Shown here piece by piece: positions 8,388 through 15,907 of a stretch of 41,059 bases of DNA. Positions within the stretch are counted from its first letter, which is position 1; every line of letters begins with the position of its first letter. The notes below the pieces were generated by a model. The model did no database searches and was not told where the DNA came from. It saw nothing but the letters and a program-made list of their open reading frames with translations. Both the position numbers and the translations under genes were made by a program. The stretch is from Prochloraceae cyanobacterium (GTDB taxonomy: Bacteria; Cyanobacteriota; Cyanobacteriia; Cyanobacteriales; JASJDA01), in contig JASJDA010000042.1 of assembly GCA_030065755.1 (NCBI GenBank), forward strand, positions 1 through 41,059, given 5' to 3'.

Positions 8388-8948
8388 ATGAGTATTAAAC
8401 AAATAGTAGATCAAGCATTAAAAGATGGATTCTTAACACCCGCTATGGAATCTGAAGTCGGCAAAATTTGCGATTCAGCTTCAGAACTTTCTCTCGAAGA
8501 ATATATGGCTTTAGATCGATTGATGGGAGCTTTATTAGAAGGAGAAGTTGTCTCTATGCCTCGCAAACAATTCATCAACGTGATGGAAGAATTAGTATTG
8601 GGAGAGGCAATCGCTCGCGTAGCCGAAATCGAACAAACCACCGATAACAACCTAGATATAGGAGATATTGCTGCCTACGCCCTCAATAGGCTTCCACCCC
8701 TTTATGCCACAACAGAACAAGGAGCTACCTATCAGCGCCAGCGAGCTAGAGAAGAGCTTCAAGAATTGATTTCTCACCAAGTACGCTCGGCAATAGGTCG
8801 CTACCTCGATCGACCCGAATCAATAGGAGAATTAATTGGAACAGTTGGTAAAGGTGGAGAAATTACCGAACAAATCAGCAGCCTACTTCAGTCTCATGCC
8901 ACAGACTACGAAGGAGAGCGCTCGATTTTGAGTGAATCACTCCTGTAA
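8388..8948 (+). CDS. Late competence development ComFB family protein
   Basis: A 186-residue soluble protein. The core (MPRKQFINVMEELVLGEAIARVAEI, then IGDIAAYALNRLPPLYATTEQGA) matches the ComFB family, in which the phrase ALNRLPP.Y is characteristic. Cyanobacterial ComFB proteins are reported to bind cyclic di-nucleotides and influence motility and competence; applying that here is inference. The ATG at 8388, preceded by AAAAGAGA, is preferred over an in-frame TTG at 8355. The last third is a charged helical extension. The next gene is sigG, 93 bases on, with its own leader. Confidence 0.82.
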   Translation: MSIKQIVDQALKDGFLTPAMESEVGKICDSASELSLEEYMALDRLMGALLEGEVVSMPRKQFINVMEELVLGEAIARVAEIEQTTDNNLDIGDIAAYALNRLPPLYATTEQGATYQRQRAREELQELISHQVRSAIGRYLDRPESIGELIGTVGKGGEITEQISSLLQSHATDYEGERSILSESLL

Positions 8949-9041
8949 TAGTTACCTTTTTTTAAAAACCTCAGAGTTGATAGGAACTTTTTTATTTGTA
9001 ATGGGTCAAGGATTGTAACAGGATGTAGTAATGCCATTGGA

Positions 9042-9716
9042 ATGTTCATGAATCAACCAGTTCCATTACACTGGTCAAAAGCTGAGGTAAAGACTCCTCA
9101 AAAATCAATTTCTCCAGTGTCTCCTGACCAACTATCTAACTACGATCTCATTTCGCGCTGTCAGGAAGGGAGCAGACCCAACCGTGCGGCTTTTGAAGAG
9201 CTCGTACGCCGGTATCAATCCCATATCGATCGGGTATTGTATCATCTAGCTCCTGACTGGCAAGACAGAACGGATCTAGCTCAAGAAGTCTGGATCCGAG
9301 TTTACCGCAATATCAAACGCCTACAAGAACCGAGCAAATTTAGAGGTTGGCTGAGCCGTATTGCTACCAACCTGTTTTACGACGAACTGCGCAAGCGCAA
9401 ACGGGGCGCTCAAATCTTATCCATAGATAGACCACTTCAAGTGGACGACGGGGAAATGGACTGGGAAATTGCCTCAGAACATCCTAACCCTGAAGAAAAC
9501 TTGACAACAAGAGAGTTCTACGAACAGCTAAAGCTGGCACTAGCCGATTTGCCAGAAGCATTCCGCACGACTATTATTCTTAGAGAAATAGAAGGATTGG
9601 CTTACGAAGAAATCGCAGCCATGACAGGTGTTTCTCTGGGAACGGTCAAGTCAAGAATAGCTAGAGCGAGAGTAAAATTACAGTCCGTACTGCAAAATTA
9701 TCTTAAGGAAAACTAA
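9042..9716 (+). CDS. sigG: ECF-type RNA polymerase sigma factor, SigG-like
   Basis: A 224-residue sigma factor of the extracytoplasmic-function class. Region 2 spans about residues 43-120 (FEELVRRYQSHIDRVLY; DLAQEVWIRVYRNI; RGWLSRIATNLFYDELR). Region 4 spans about 164-216 with a helix-turn-helix (AYEEIAAMTGVSLGTVKSRI). There is no region 3. The N-terminal extension rich in Ser, Pro and Gln is like cyanobacterial SigG, the conserved ECF sigma factor linked to envelope and membrane-stress responses. A membrane anti-sigma factor gene follows at 9887, the usual SigG pairing. Two ATG codons (9042, 9048) are possible starts. A large hairpin lies between the two genes. Confidence 0.9.
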   Translation: MFMNQPVPLHWSKAEVKTPQKSISPVSPDQLSNYDLISRCQEGSRPNRAAFEELVRRYQSHIDRVLYHLAPDWQDRTDLAQEVWIRVYRNIKRLQEPSKFRGWLSRIATNLFYDELRKRKRGAQILSIDRPLQVDDGEMDWEIASEHPNPEENLTTREFYEQLKLALADLPEAFRTTIILREIEGLAYEEIAAMTGVSLGTVKSRIARARVKLQSVLQNYLKEN

Positions 9717-9731
9717 ATTTTGGGACTCTTG

Positions 9732-9777
9732 TGGGCTATCTTACACTAGAGATGTGCTCCCACATCTGTAGTGCCCA
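9732..9777 (+). promoter_or_regulatory. Long intercistronic hairpin between sigG and its anti-sigma gene
   Basis: AGATGTG (9750-9756) pairs perfectly with CACATCT (9761-9767) over a 4-base loop. The stem continues after one mismatch with CACTA (9744-9748) and TAGTG (9769-9773), then TGGG (9732-9735) and CCCA (9774-9777) across a bulge. No clear T-run follows. It could lower expression of the downstream gene or be an RNA processing site. Confidence 0.5.
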
Positions 9778-9886
9778 GCCTTAGTTTTCAAGATAAAATA
9801 CATAAGTCTCAAACACAAAAACTAACTTTAAGATAACTTCCAATCCTGAGACTCCTATCAATAACCAGCAGCCAGTAGTCGATAAA

Positions 9887-10372
9887 ATGAAAAAAGACAA
9901 TAATTACGACGATCCAACCTCTAAAAATAACAGCGATCGAGGTTCGCTTTTAACAAGAGAAGAGTCAGAATATCGCTTTGAACTTTTGAGTGCGTATATA
10001 GATGGAGAGGTGACACCTCAACAAAGGCGACAAGTACAAGAGTGGCTCGATACAGATCCTCAATTCCACACCCTTTATACCCAACTGCTCGGATTAAGTC
10101 AAGGAATTAAAAATGTTCCCATACCTCAAGCTGAAATATCAACGCGAGAGATATCAGATGAAGTTTTCAGACGTGTAAATGGGGAACACAGGCTTAAAAG
10201 AGCATTAGTTCTAACAGGAGGTACTATTGCCGCCGTGTTTGTTGGAGCTATATCTAGCATATTATCTGGCGATAACGGTCTTACACCCCAAATGGCTAAT
10301 CAATTGACACCAGAAGAACCCTTAATGATAGCTATCCACGAACCTGTAGTTGAAATTCCTAATGAAGAATAG
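9887..10372 (+). CDS. Membrane anti-sigma factor of the SigG-type sigma factor
   Basis: A 161-residue protein. The N-terminal section (residues about 28-66: YRFELLSAYIDGEVTPQQRRQV) is the helical anti-sigma domain found in RsbW-unrelated, ZAS-like regulators; the HxxxCxxC zinc motif is not present. A single membrane span lies at about 104-126 (RALVLTGGTIAAVFVGAISSIL). The short C-terminal tail would sit in the periplasm. The expected role is to hold the ECF sigma factor at the membrane until a stress signal. It is 170 bases downstream of sigG and on the same strand, with a large hairpin between. The start at 9887 is an ATG without a strong ribosome binding site. Confidence 0.82.
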   Translation: MKKDNNYDDPTSKNNSDRGSLLTREESEYRFELLSAYIDGEVTPQQRRQVQEWLDTDPQFHTLYTQLLGLSQGIKNVPIPQAEISTREISDEVFRRVNGEHRLKRALVLTGGTIAAVFVGAISSILSGDNGLTPQMANQLTPEEPLMIAIHEPVVEIPNEE

Positions 10373-10437
10373 TCAATACAAAATATAGCTAAACAAAGCT
10401 AATTATGGGAAATATAAAGAACCCTAAAGCTCAATTC

Positions 10438-10836
10438 TCAGCGGCGGTTCAACCACTTTCCAGAAGGAATTATAACCCCGCTGAGTTGTTCTATCTTTTT
10501 AGAGTTCATCAAATAACTCCAACTTTTTCCTAAAGGATTTCTAGAGCTGTCGTACACTGGAATTAATTGTCGGTAATATTCGTTTTCTTGCGGCGATCGC
10601 TTCTCGTCGTAATCTTCTAAAAGATCTAAAGTAACCAAAATAGATTCTTCAGAAAAACTTAGTAAATAACCCTCAACCCAACCATCGCCAAAAGTCATCG
10701 CTGGATAGCCTAGAGGCAAGTCGAACAGTTTGCCTTTTGCATATGCTATCCTTTCTTCGATCGCCTTCCCACTACAGTAAAGTTGATAATTAACTTCTCC
10801 TGGCTTAAGAGTTCCATAAACAAAGAATCTAATCAT
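10438..10836 (-). CDS. Gamma-glutamylcyclotransferase-like (AIG2/GGCT fold) protein
   Basis: A 132-residue protein. The opening FVYGTLKPGEVNYQLY carries the YGTL signature of the gamma-glutamylcyclotransferase-like fold. The acidic catalytic position fits the Glu in LDLLEDYDE (residues about 69-77), and the ENEYYRQLIPVY strand follows. Members release 5-oxoproline from gamma-glutamyl amines or peptides, or act on gamma-glutamylamine cross-links; the substrate here is unknown. It is convergent with the anti-sigma gene and divergent from the lyase gene at 10924. Length is normal for the small bacterial members. Confidence 0.85.
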   Translation of the reverse strand: MIRFFVYGTLKPGEVNYQLYCSGKAIEERIAYAKGKLFDLPLGYPAMTFGDGWVEGYLLSFSEESILVTLDLLEDYDEKRSPQENEYYRQLIPVYDSSRNPLGKSWSYLMNSKKIEQLSGVIIPSGKWLNRR

Positions 10837-10923
10837 CGACGGGCTAATAATCTAGCTAGCAATTGTTCTGGGAATACTGCAGTATAATCTAACATTGTAC
10901 CGCAAAAGTATGTTAATACCCAG

Positions 10924-12336
10924 ATGAGCGAACCAGCTAGCTCAGAATATCGCTTAGAAAGAGATTCGATGGGCGATCGCCAAATCCCAGCTAATGCTTA
11001 CTACGGCATTCAAACTCTACGAGCAATAGAAAACTTTCCGATCGGCGGCATTAAACCCCTCCCTACCTATGTAGACGCTTGTCTGCTAATTAAAAAAGCC
11101 ACTGCTATAGTTAACGGGGAATTAGGCTGTATTCCCCGCGATATCGCTCAGACAATTGTACGAGCAGCAGACGAAATTCTCAAAGGCAGCTTTCGAGATC
11201 AGTTTGTGGTAGATATATATCAAGCTGGTGCTGGCACTTCCCACCACATGAATGTTAACGAAGTGCTGGCAAATCGCGCCTTAGAAATCCTCGGAGATAA
11301 AAAAGGAAATTATCAACGAATTAGTCCCAACGACCACGTAAATTACGGTCAGTCTACTAATGACGTAATCCCTACAGCTATTAGAATTGGCGCCTTGTTA
11401 GCCTTAGAACATTCTCTTTATCCCGCACTATCTGGGGCGATCGCGACTTTAGAACACAAAGGGAATGAATTTCAAGAGGTAGTAAAATCTGGCAGAACCC
11501 ACCTGCAAGATGCCGTACCAGTGAGACTGGGAGAGACTTTTCGCGCTTGGGCGCAAATTTTAACCGACCATAAGGTCAGAATTGAAAAAGCAGCAGAAGA
11601 TTTATTAGTGCTGGGTTTGGGAGGAAGTGCAGCAGGAACGGGTTTAAATACTCATCCTCAGTATCGAGAGCGAGTAGCTGAAGTTCTCTCAGAGTTAATC
11701 GACAAACCTTTGAGAAGCGCGCCACACTTAATGGCAGCAATGCAGAGTATGGCTCCTTTTGTGAATGTTTCTGGCTCTTTACGGAATCTAGCTCAAGATT
11801 TAGTCAAAATTTCCCACGATTTGCGCTTGATGGATTCAGGACCGAAAACAGGTTTTAAAGAAATTCAACTTCCCCCCGTCCAACCAGGCTCCTCAATTAT
11901 GCCAGGTAAATACAATCCTGTCATTGCCGAGATGACTTCGATGGTCTGTTTTCAGGTAATGGGATACGACACGGCGATCGCTTTTGCTGCCCAAGCAGGA
12001 CAATTAGAATTAAATGTGATGATGCCTCTAATTGCCTACGATCTGATTCACAGTATCGAAATTCTCGGCAATACTGTAGACGTGTTAAGTAAGCGCTGTC
12101 TCTCTGGAATTGAAGCCAGACGCGATCGCGCTCTTGCTTATGCTGAAGGTAGTCTAGCCCTAGTTACTGCTTTAAATCCTCACATTGGCTATCTTAACGC
12201 TGCTGCAGTGGCTAAAGAATCTCTGGAAACGGGTAAATCTATCCGTCAAATTGTCTTAGAAAAAGAATTAATGAGTTCTGAAAAACTTTCCCAAGTACTC
12301 GATTTAGAAAAGATGAGTACTTTGCCAAAGCGATAA
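10924..12336 (+). CDS. Fumarase/aspartase superfamily lyase (aspartate ammonia-lyase or class II fumarate hydratase)
   Basis: A 470-residue enzyme of the fumarase/aspartase superfamily. Conserved regions are all present: SPNDHVNYGQSTNDVIPTA with the substrate-binding Thr/Ser-Asn, GRTHLQDAVPVRLG with the catalytic-site His, and the signature loop GSSIMPGKYNP that supplies the catalytic Ser. The N-terminal YYGIQTLRAIENFPI favours aspartase-type members, while GSSIMPGK with Gly rather than Ala is seen in fumarases. Cyanobacterial proteins of this form have been annotated under both names, so the reaction is either fumarate to malate in the TCA branch or aspartate to fumarate plus ammonia. It is a soluble homotetramer in the family. 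It appears monocistronic; a 7-bp hairpin follows at 12346-12372. Confidence 0.88.
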   Translation: MSEPASSEYRLERDSMGDRQIPANAYYGIQTLRAIENFPIGGIKPLPTYVDACLLIKKATAIVNGELGCIPRDIAQTIVRAADEILKGSFRDQFVVDIYQAGAGTSHHMNVNEVLANRALEILGDKKGNYQRISPNDHVNYGQSTNDVIPTAIRIGALLALEHSLYPALSGAIATLEHKGNEFQEVVKSGRTHLQDAVPVRLGETFRAWAQILTDHKVRIEKAAEDLLVLGLGGSAAGTGLNTHPQYRERVAEVLSELIDKPLRSAPHLMAAMQSMAPFVNVSGSLRNLAQDLVKISHDLRLMDSGPKTGFKEIQLPPVQPGSSIMPGKYNPVIAEMTSMVCFQVMGYDTAIAFAAQAGQLELNVMMPLIAYDLIHSIEILGNTVDVLSKRCLSGIEARRDRALAYAEGSLALVTALNPHIGYLNAAAVAKESLETGKSIRQIVLEKELMSSEKLSQVLDLEKMSTLPKR

Positions 12337-12480
12337 AATTTTCAATGGCTTCTACTACTTATGTTGAAGCCAGAGCGATCGCCAAATGTTAAGATAGCGA
12401 TTGTTAATTGAAACTAGAAAATAAAAATTGTCTGCTAAACAAGGTTTAAGTCAGAAACAATTGGGTCAGCTCATTTCAAT

Positions 12481-13602
12481 ATGAAAACATACAAGTTCAA
12501 GTTATACCAAAGCCAACGGAATAAACACCTGCATCGGTCAATTAATGCAGCAGGCAATATTTATAATCATTGTATTGCTTTGCACAAGCGTTATTATCGA
12601 ATGTTTGGTAAACACTTGAACAAAAACAAGTTGATGAAACATATTGCTAAACTCAGAAATAAAAATGAGTATTGGCAACTTGTAGGCTCTCAAGCAGTAC
12701 AAGATATTGCGCAGCGTATTGATAAAGCTTATCAATTATTTTTTAAACACTATAAAAAAGGAGTTAGACCGCCAAGTTTTAGAAAAAGAATCAAATATAA
12801 ATCTTTCACTCTCAAACAAGCTGGCTATAAATTTCTAGATAGCAACAGACTAAAAATAGGTAAACGTATTTATAAGTTTTGGAGAAGTCGCGAAATACAA
12901 GGCAAAATAAAAACTTTAACTATTAAACGCAATCCGTTAGGAGAAGTTTTTATCTTTATAGTAACAGATTATGTCGAGCAAAAATCAATAACTATGACGG
13001 GTAAAAATGCAGGTTTTGATTTTGGATTAAAGACATTTTTGACTTGTAGTGACGGAACAGAAATTCAATCGCCATTATTTTTAAAGCAATCTCTTAAAGA
13101 ATTAAAACTAGCTTGCCGTCAACATTCTCGCAAGAAAAAAGGATCTAATAACAGAGAAAAAGCTAGAAAAAACTTAGTTAGAGTTCATGAAAAAGTGACT
13201 AACCGTCGTAATGATTGGTTTTGGAAATTAGCACACAAACTAATAGATAAGTTTGACTATCTATTTTTTGAAACACTTAACTTAAAAGGAATGCAAAGGT
13301 TATGGGGGAGAAAAATAGGAGATTTAGCTTTTGCTGAATTTCTCAAAATACTAGATTTTGTAGCTGAGAAAAAGAGTAAAACAGTTAGCTACATTAACCA
13401 GTGGTATCCAAGTTCTAAAACTTGTTCTCAATGCAATCACGTATTAAATAAACTGCTATTAGATACTAGATATTGGGTTTGTCCTAGCTGCTCTACCAAG
13501 CACGGAAGAGATAAAAACGCTTCAATTAATATTCATAGAGTCGGGGCTTCGACTCTGAGGTTAGGAGATGTCAGTCAACCATCGGTTGCAATTTCTGTTT
13601 GA
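12481..13602 (+). CDS. tnpB: RNA-guided endonuclease TnpB (IS200/IS605 type)
   Basis: A 373-residue TnpB. The N-terminal part (residues 1-60, basic and aromatic) is the recognition lobe. The split RuvC nuclease has all three acidic residues: D180 in GFDFGLKTF, E264 in FFETLNLKGM and D344 in HGRDKNASIN. The zinc finger between the last two reads CSQCNHV...CPSC. TnpB uses a right-end-derived omega RNA to cut DNA and keep the transposon present after excision. All key residues are intact, so it may be active. There is no linked tnpA. It is inserted in a small host gene and starts only two or three bases after the host coding sequence ends. Confidence 0.88.
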   Translation: MKTYKFKLYQSQRNKHLHRSINAAGNIYNHCIALHKRYYRMFGKHLNKNKLMKHIAKLRNKNEYWQLVGSQAVQDIAQRIDKAYQLFFKHYKKGVRPPSFRKRIKYKSFTLKQAGYKFLDSNRLKIGKRIYKFWRSREIQGKIKTLTIKRNPLGEVFIFIVTDYVEQKSITMTGKNAGFDFGLKTFLTCSDGTEIQSPLFLKQSLKELKLACRQHSRKKKGSNNREKARKNLVRVHEKVTNRRNDWFWKLAHKLIDKFDYLFFETLNLKGMQRLWGRKIGDLAFAEFLKILDFVAEKKSKTVSYINQWYPSSKTCSQCNHVLNKLLLDTRYWVCPSCSTKHGRDKNASINIHRVGASTLRLGDVSQPSVAISV

Positions 13603-13642
13603 GCCTCGAATCCCCCGTTTTAAAAACGGGGGAGTAGGTCAA
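13530..13642 (+). ncRNA. Candidate omega RNA at the tnpB 3' end and right end
   Basis: In IS200/IS605 elements the guide RNA scaffold comes from the tnpB 3' region through the right end, with the guide taken from the flanking DNA. Here that region includes the 3' tnpB codons, a GC-rich terminal hairpin (13612-13632) and the TCAA terminus. The guide would then start at about 13643, inside the broken host gene. The 5' limit is an estimate from family knowledge. Confidence 0.4.
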
Positions 13643-13878
13643 AAAACCATTGCCACCGAAGCTAAACGTCAAAAGTTAGCTACTCACGATTATTTAATAC
13701 AAAAAACTGGTTGGATTTTAAACAAAGAGCTATATTATCCGCCCGATCGTTCCTGACTTTAGTAAAAATAGCAGCGGACATCTAGGCAAAGATATAATCG
13801 TAATTTTTATTTGACCAATATTGTCTGTCTCATTCTGAAGCGATCGCTTTAATTGCTTCAAAATATAAATGTTCTTTA

Positions 13879-14610
13879 TCAAAAAGGCAAAATCATCTCT
13901 AAATATAAATTAGAAGCAACTAGTGCTAATTTTTCTAAATTTGTAGGAGCTTCTAAGTGGGGAATGACCCCCAAAACAGGTATTTTAGTTAAAGATTCTA
14001 TGAGATCTATAGGTGCCCAATCTGTTAATTGTTCTTCAGAAATAGGCTCTATACAAGACAAAACAATACCTTTAAGGGCGATCCCCGACTGTCTTGCCAA
14101 AGCGACATTAGCCACAGTTTGACCGATCGCGCCCAGTTTAACCGGTACTGTCAAAACTGTATTTAAGCGCCAATCTCCCGCTAAATCTGCCACTGTCAAC
14201 TCGCGAGTCACTGGGGATCCTAAACCTCCCAAAGCTTCTACTAAAACAAAATCTTGCTCCTGCACCAGGGAACTCAAAACTTGCCAAACCTTTTCTAGTT
14301 CTATTTCGCGACCTTCTTTTTCTGCTGCTATTGGCGGTGCTAGTGGAAGAGAAAAACATTGAGGAACAACGATCTTAGTAGACTGACGATCGGCAAATAA
14401 TTGACGGTATAGTTGGCGATCTCGAAGAGATCCGCGTAGCGGTGCGCCCTTTTGAGAGGTATTTTCTTCCTCTCCTGCTCCAGTTTGAATTAGCTTCATA
14501 ATTCCTAGACTTTTCTTTTGGCAGTAAGTTTGCCAGTAAGCTGCCAAACAAGCAGTTAAAATGGTTTTGCCGGCATCTGTATCCGTTCCCGAAATTAGTA
14601 GTGTTTTCAT
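13879..14610 (-). CDS. bioD: ATP-dependent dethiobiotin synthetase BioD
   Basis: A 243-residue enzyme that closes the ureido ring of dethiobiotin from 7,8-diaminopelargonate, CO2 and ATP in biotin synthesis. The P-loop GTDTDAGKT lies at residues about 7-15, followed by MKLIQTG with the substrate-contact Lys. LVEALGGLGSPV (about 115-126) is the second conserved region. The ATG at 14610 (MKTLLISGTDTDAGKT) fits the family start; an in-frame start 12 codons upstream would add an unneeded extension. Residues about 55-66 (GAPLRGSLRDRQ) are encoded by a small dispersed DNA repeat and lie where homologues are usually shorter, so this is probably a tolerated in-frame insertion. No other biotin gene is adjacent. 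Confidence 0.9.
   Translation of the reverse strand: MKTLLISGTDTDAGKTILTACLAAYWQTYCQKKSLGIMKLIQTGAGEEENTSQKGAPLRGSLRDRQLYRQLFADRQSTKIVVPQCFSLPLAPPIAAEKEGREIELEKVWQVLSSLVQEQDFVLVEALGGLGSPVTRELTVADLAGDWRLNTVLTVPVKLGAIGQTVANVALARQSGIALKGIVLSCIEPISEEQLTDWAPIDLIESLTKIPVLGVIPHLEAPTNLEKLALVASNLYLEMILPF
14415..14448. repeat. Small dispersed palindromic repeat, copy B, inside bioD
   Basis: It begins GGCGATC, carries a hairpin with a different arm from copy A (GATCTC at 14418-14423 pairing with GAGATC at 14427-14432), then CGCGTAGCGGTGCGCC. The arm changed on both sides compared with copy A, so pairing is kept. It adds about 11 residues in frame to BioD. Confidence 0.65.
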
Positions 14611-14779
14611 AACCTCAGTCAATAATAATGAAGTGATAATTACCATTCTCTAGTTTGACAAAATCAAACTAGATTAATCCAAAATAATTTCTAATTTTTT
14701 CAGGGGTTTTTACAAAAATAAGATAATAAAGAATAGTGTTAAACTAAATACTGTATTTACGAGTATTAAACAAACAACT

Positions 14780-14808
14780 AGACTTTGTTGAAATAAACAG
14801 AGTCTTTT
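14780..14808 (+). promoter_or_regulatory. Terminator-like hairpin in the prs leader
   Basis: AGACTTTGTT (14780-14789) pairs with AACAGAGTCT (14796-14805), ten pairs with one G-U, over a 6-base loop, and TTTT ends at 14808. It lies about 60 bases upstream of the prs start, so it is placed as an attenuator or a terminator of an upstream transcript. The bioD gene runs the other way. Confidence 0.45.
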
Positions 14809-14868
14809 GGGTACTAACCCCCTCATTAAATCACAATCCTGCCGTAAATTGAGGTTAAAGAGTCTGCC

Positions 14869-15861
14869 GTGACCCGTTCTGCTACTTTAGCGCTTCAGCC
14901 GATTATACCAACTCTATCCCCCAATAACCGCTTACGTTTATTTTCTGGTTCTGCAAATATTAATCTGGCTAGAGAAGTTGCTAGCTATTTAGGTATAGAT
15001 CTAGGGCCAATGCTGCGCAAGCGCTTTGCTGATGGAGAGCTTTACGTTCAAGTCCAGGAGTCAATTAGAGGATGTGATGTATATTTAATTCAGCCCTGTT
15101 GCAACCCCGTGAACGACCACCTCATGGAATTACTGATTATGATTGATGCTTGTCGCCGAGCATCAGCGCGTCAAATTACAGCAGTAATTCCTTATTATTG
15201 TTACGCGCGGGCCGATCGCAAAACTGCTGGACGAGAATCAATTACCGCTAAGCTAGTAGCTAACTTAATAACCAAAGCTGGAGCCGATCGGGTCTTAGCA
15301 ATGGATTTGCACTCAGCTCAAATTCAGGGATATTTTGACATACCCTTCGATCACGTTTACGGGTCTCCTGTTATATTGAACTATTTGGCTAGTAAAAATT
15401 TGCCGGATATAGTAGTTGTTTCCCCAGACGTGGGTGGAGTAGCTAGGGCAAGAGCTTTTGCCAAAAAATTAAATGACGCTCCTTTAGCGATTATAGACAA
15501 ACGCCGTCAAAGTCATAACGTTGCTGAGGTGATGAATTTAATCGGAGATGTTAAAGGCAAAACTGCTGTATTGGTGGACGATATGATAGATACGGCAGGC
15601 ACAATTTTAGAGGGAGCGCGTCTTTTACGTGAAGAGGGAGCCAGGCAAATTTACGCTTGTGCAACTCACGCGGTTTTATCAGGTCCAGCTATCTCTAGAT
15701 TGTCGAGTGGGGTGTTTGAAGAAGCGATCGTGACCAACACTATCCCCGTACCAGAAGAAAATCAATTTGAACAGTTGAGAGTTCTTTCTGTCGCTAATTT
15801 ATTGGGGGAAACTATCTGGCGCATTCACGAAGATAGTTCTGTCAGCAGTATGTTTCGTTGA
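14869..15861 (+). CDS. prs: Ribose-phosphate pyrophosphokinase
   Basis: A 330-residue PRPP synthase, which makes 5-phosphoribosyl diphosphate from ribose 5-phosphate and ATP for nucleotide, His and Trp synthesis. Recognisable parts are the N-terminal LRLFSGSANINLAREVASYLG, the metal/ATP-binding DLHSAQIQGYFDIPFDHVYG (about residues 145-164), the flexible loop region YARADRKTAGRESI, and the PRPP-binding loop VLVDDMIDTAGTI (about 236-248). Length is normal. The start is GTG at 14869; an N-terminal extension of about 20 residues before the core is usual in cyanobacteria. It lies alone, with a terminator-like hairpin in its leader and another after its stop. Confidence 0.94.
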   Translation: MTRSATLALQPIIPTLSPNNRLRLFSGSANINLAREVASYLGIDLGPMLRKRFADGELYVQVQESIRGCDVYLIQPCCNPVNDHLMELLIMIDACRRASARQITAVIPYYCYARADRKTAGRESITAKLVANLITKAGADRVLAMDLHSAQIQGYFDIPFDHVYGSPVILNYLASKNLPDIVVVSPDVGGVARARAFAKKLNDAPLAIIDKRRQSHNVAEVMNLIGDVKGKTAVLVDDMIDTAGTILEGARLLREEGARQIYACATHAVLSGPAISRLSSGVFEEAIVTNTIPVPEENQFEQLRVLSVANLLGETIWRIHEDSSVSSMFR

Positions 15862-15874
15862 GGCTTCACAAAAG

Positions 15875-15894
15875 TGGGAGGCAAATCCCATTTT
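15875..15894 (+). terminator. Probable prs terminator
   Basis: TGGGA (15875-15879) pairs with TCCCA (15886-15890), followed by TTTT, 14 bases beyond the prs stop. The stem is short, so termination may be weak. Confidence 0.4.
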
Positions 15895-15907
15895 CACTGG
15901 GACATTT

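Larger units (their letters stand above)
12479..13642 (+). mobile_element. tnpB-only IS200/IS605-type element (IS1341-like)
   Basis: The element carries a single tnpB gene and no transposase. Its right end has a strong hairpin (CCCCCGTTTT at 13612-13621 against AAAACGGGGG at 13623-13632) and then GGTCAA; a TCAA right terminus is typical of IS608-like elements. The left boundary is placed at about 12479 because the interrupted host frame reads up to there. The element therefore has almost no left leader before the tnpB ATG at 12481. It could move only with a TnpA supplied from elsewhere. Confidence 0.6.
12428..13756 (+). pseudogene. Small helix-turn-helix-like gene split by a tnpB-only insertion element
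   Basis: Upstream of the element, a TTG at 12428 opens a frame reading SAKQGLSQKQLGQLIS up to 12478. Downstream, in frame from 13643, the reading continues KTIATEAKRQKLATHDYL and ends at a TGA at 13754-13756 after GWILNKELYYPPDRS. Joined, the halves give a protein of roughly 55 residues with a compact DNA-binding-like helix-turn-helix (LSQKQLGQLIS..KTIATEAKRQ). Neither half has another plausible partner nearby. The element between them is described separately. The original function is unknown; small proteins of this look are common in cyanobacteria. The exact junction is uncertain by a few bases. Confidence 0.55.

Noticed and set aside
13568-13756. A 62-codon frame after tnpB
   Set aside because: Its first part lies across the element right end. 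Only the portion from about 13643 is meaningful, as the tail of the interrupted host gene.
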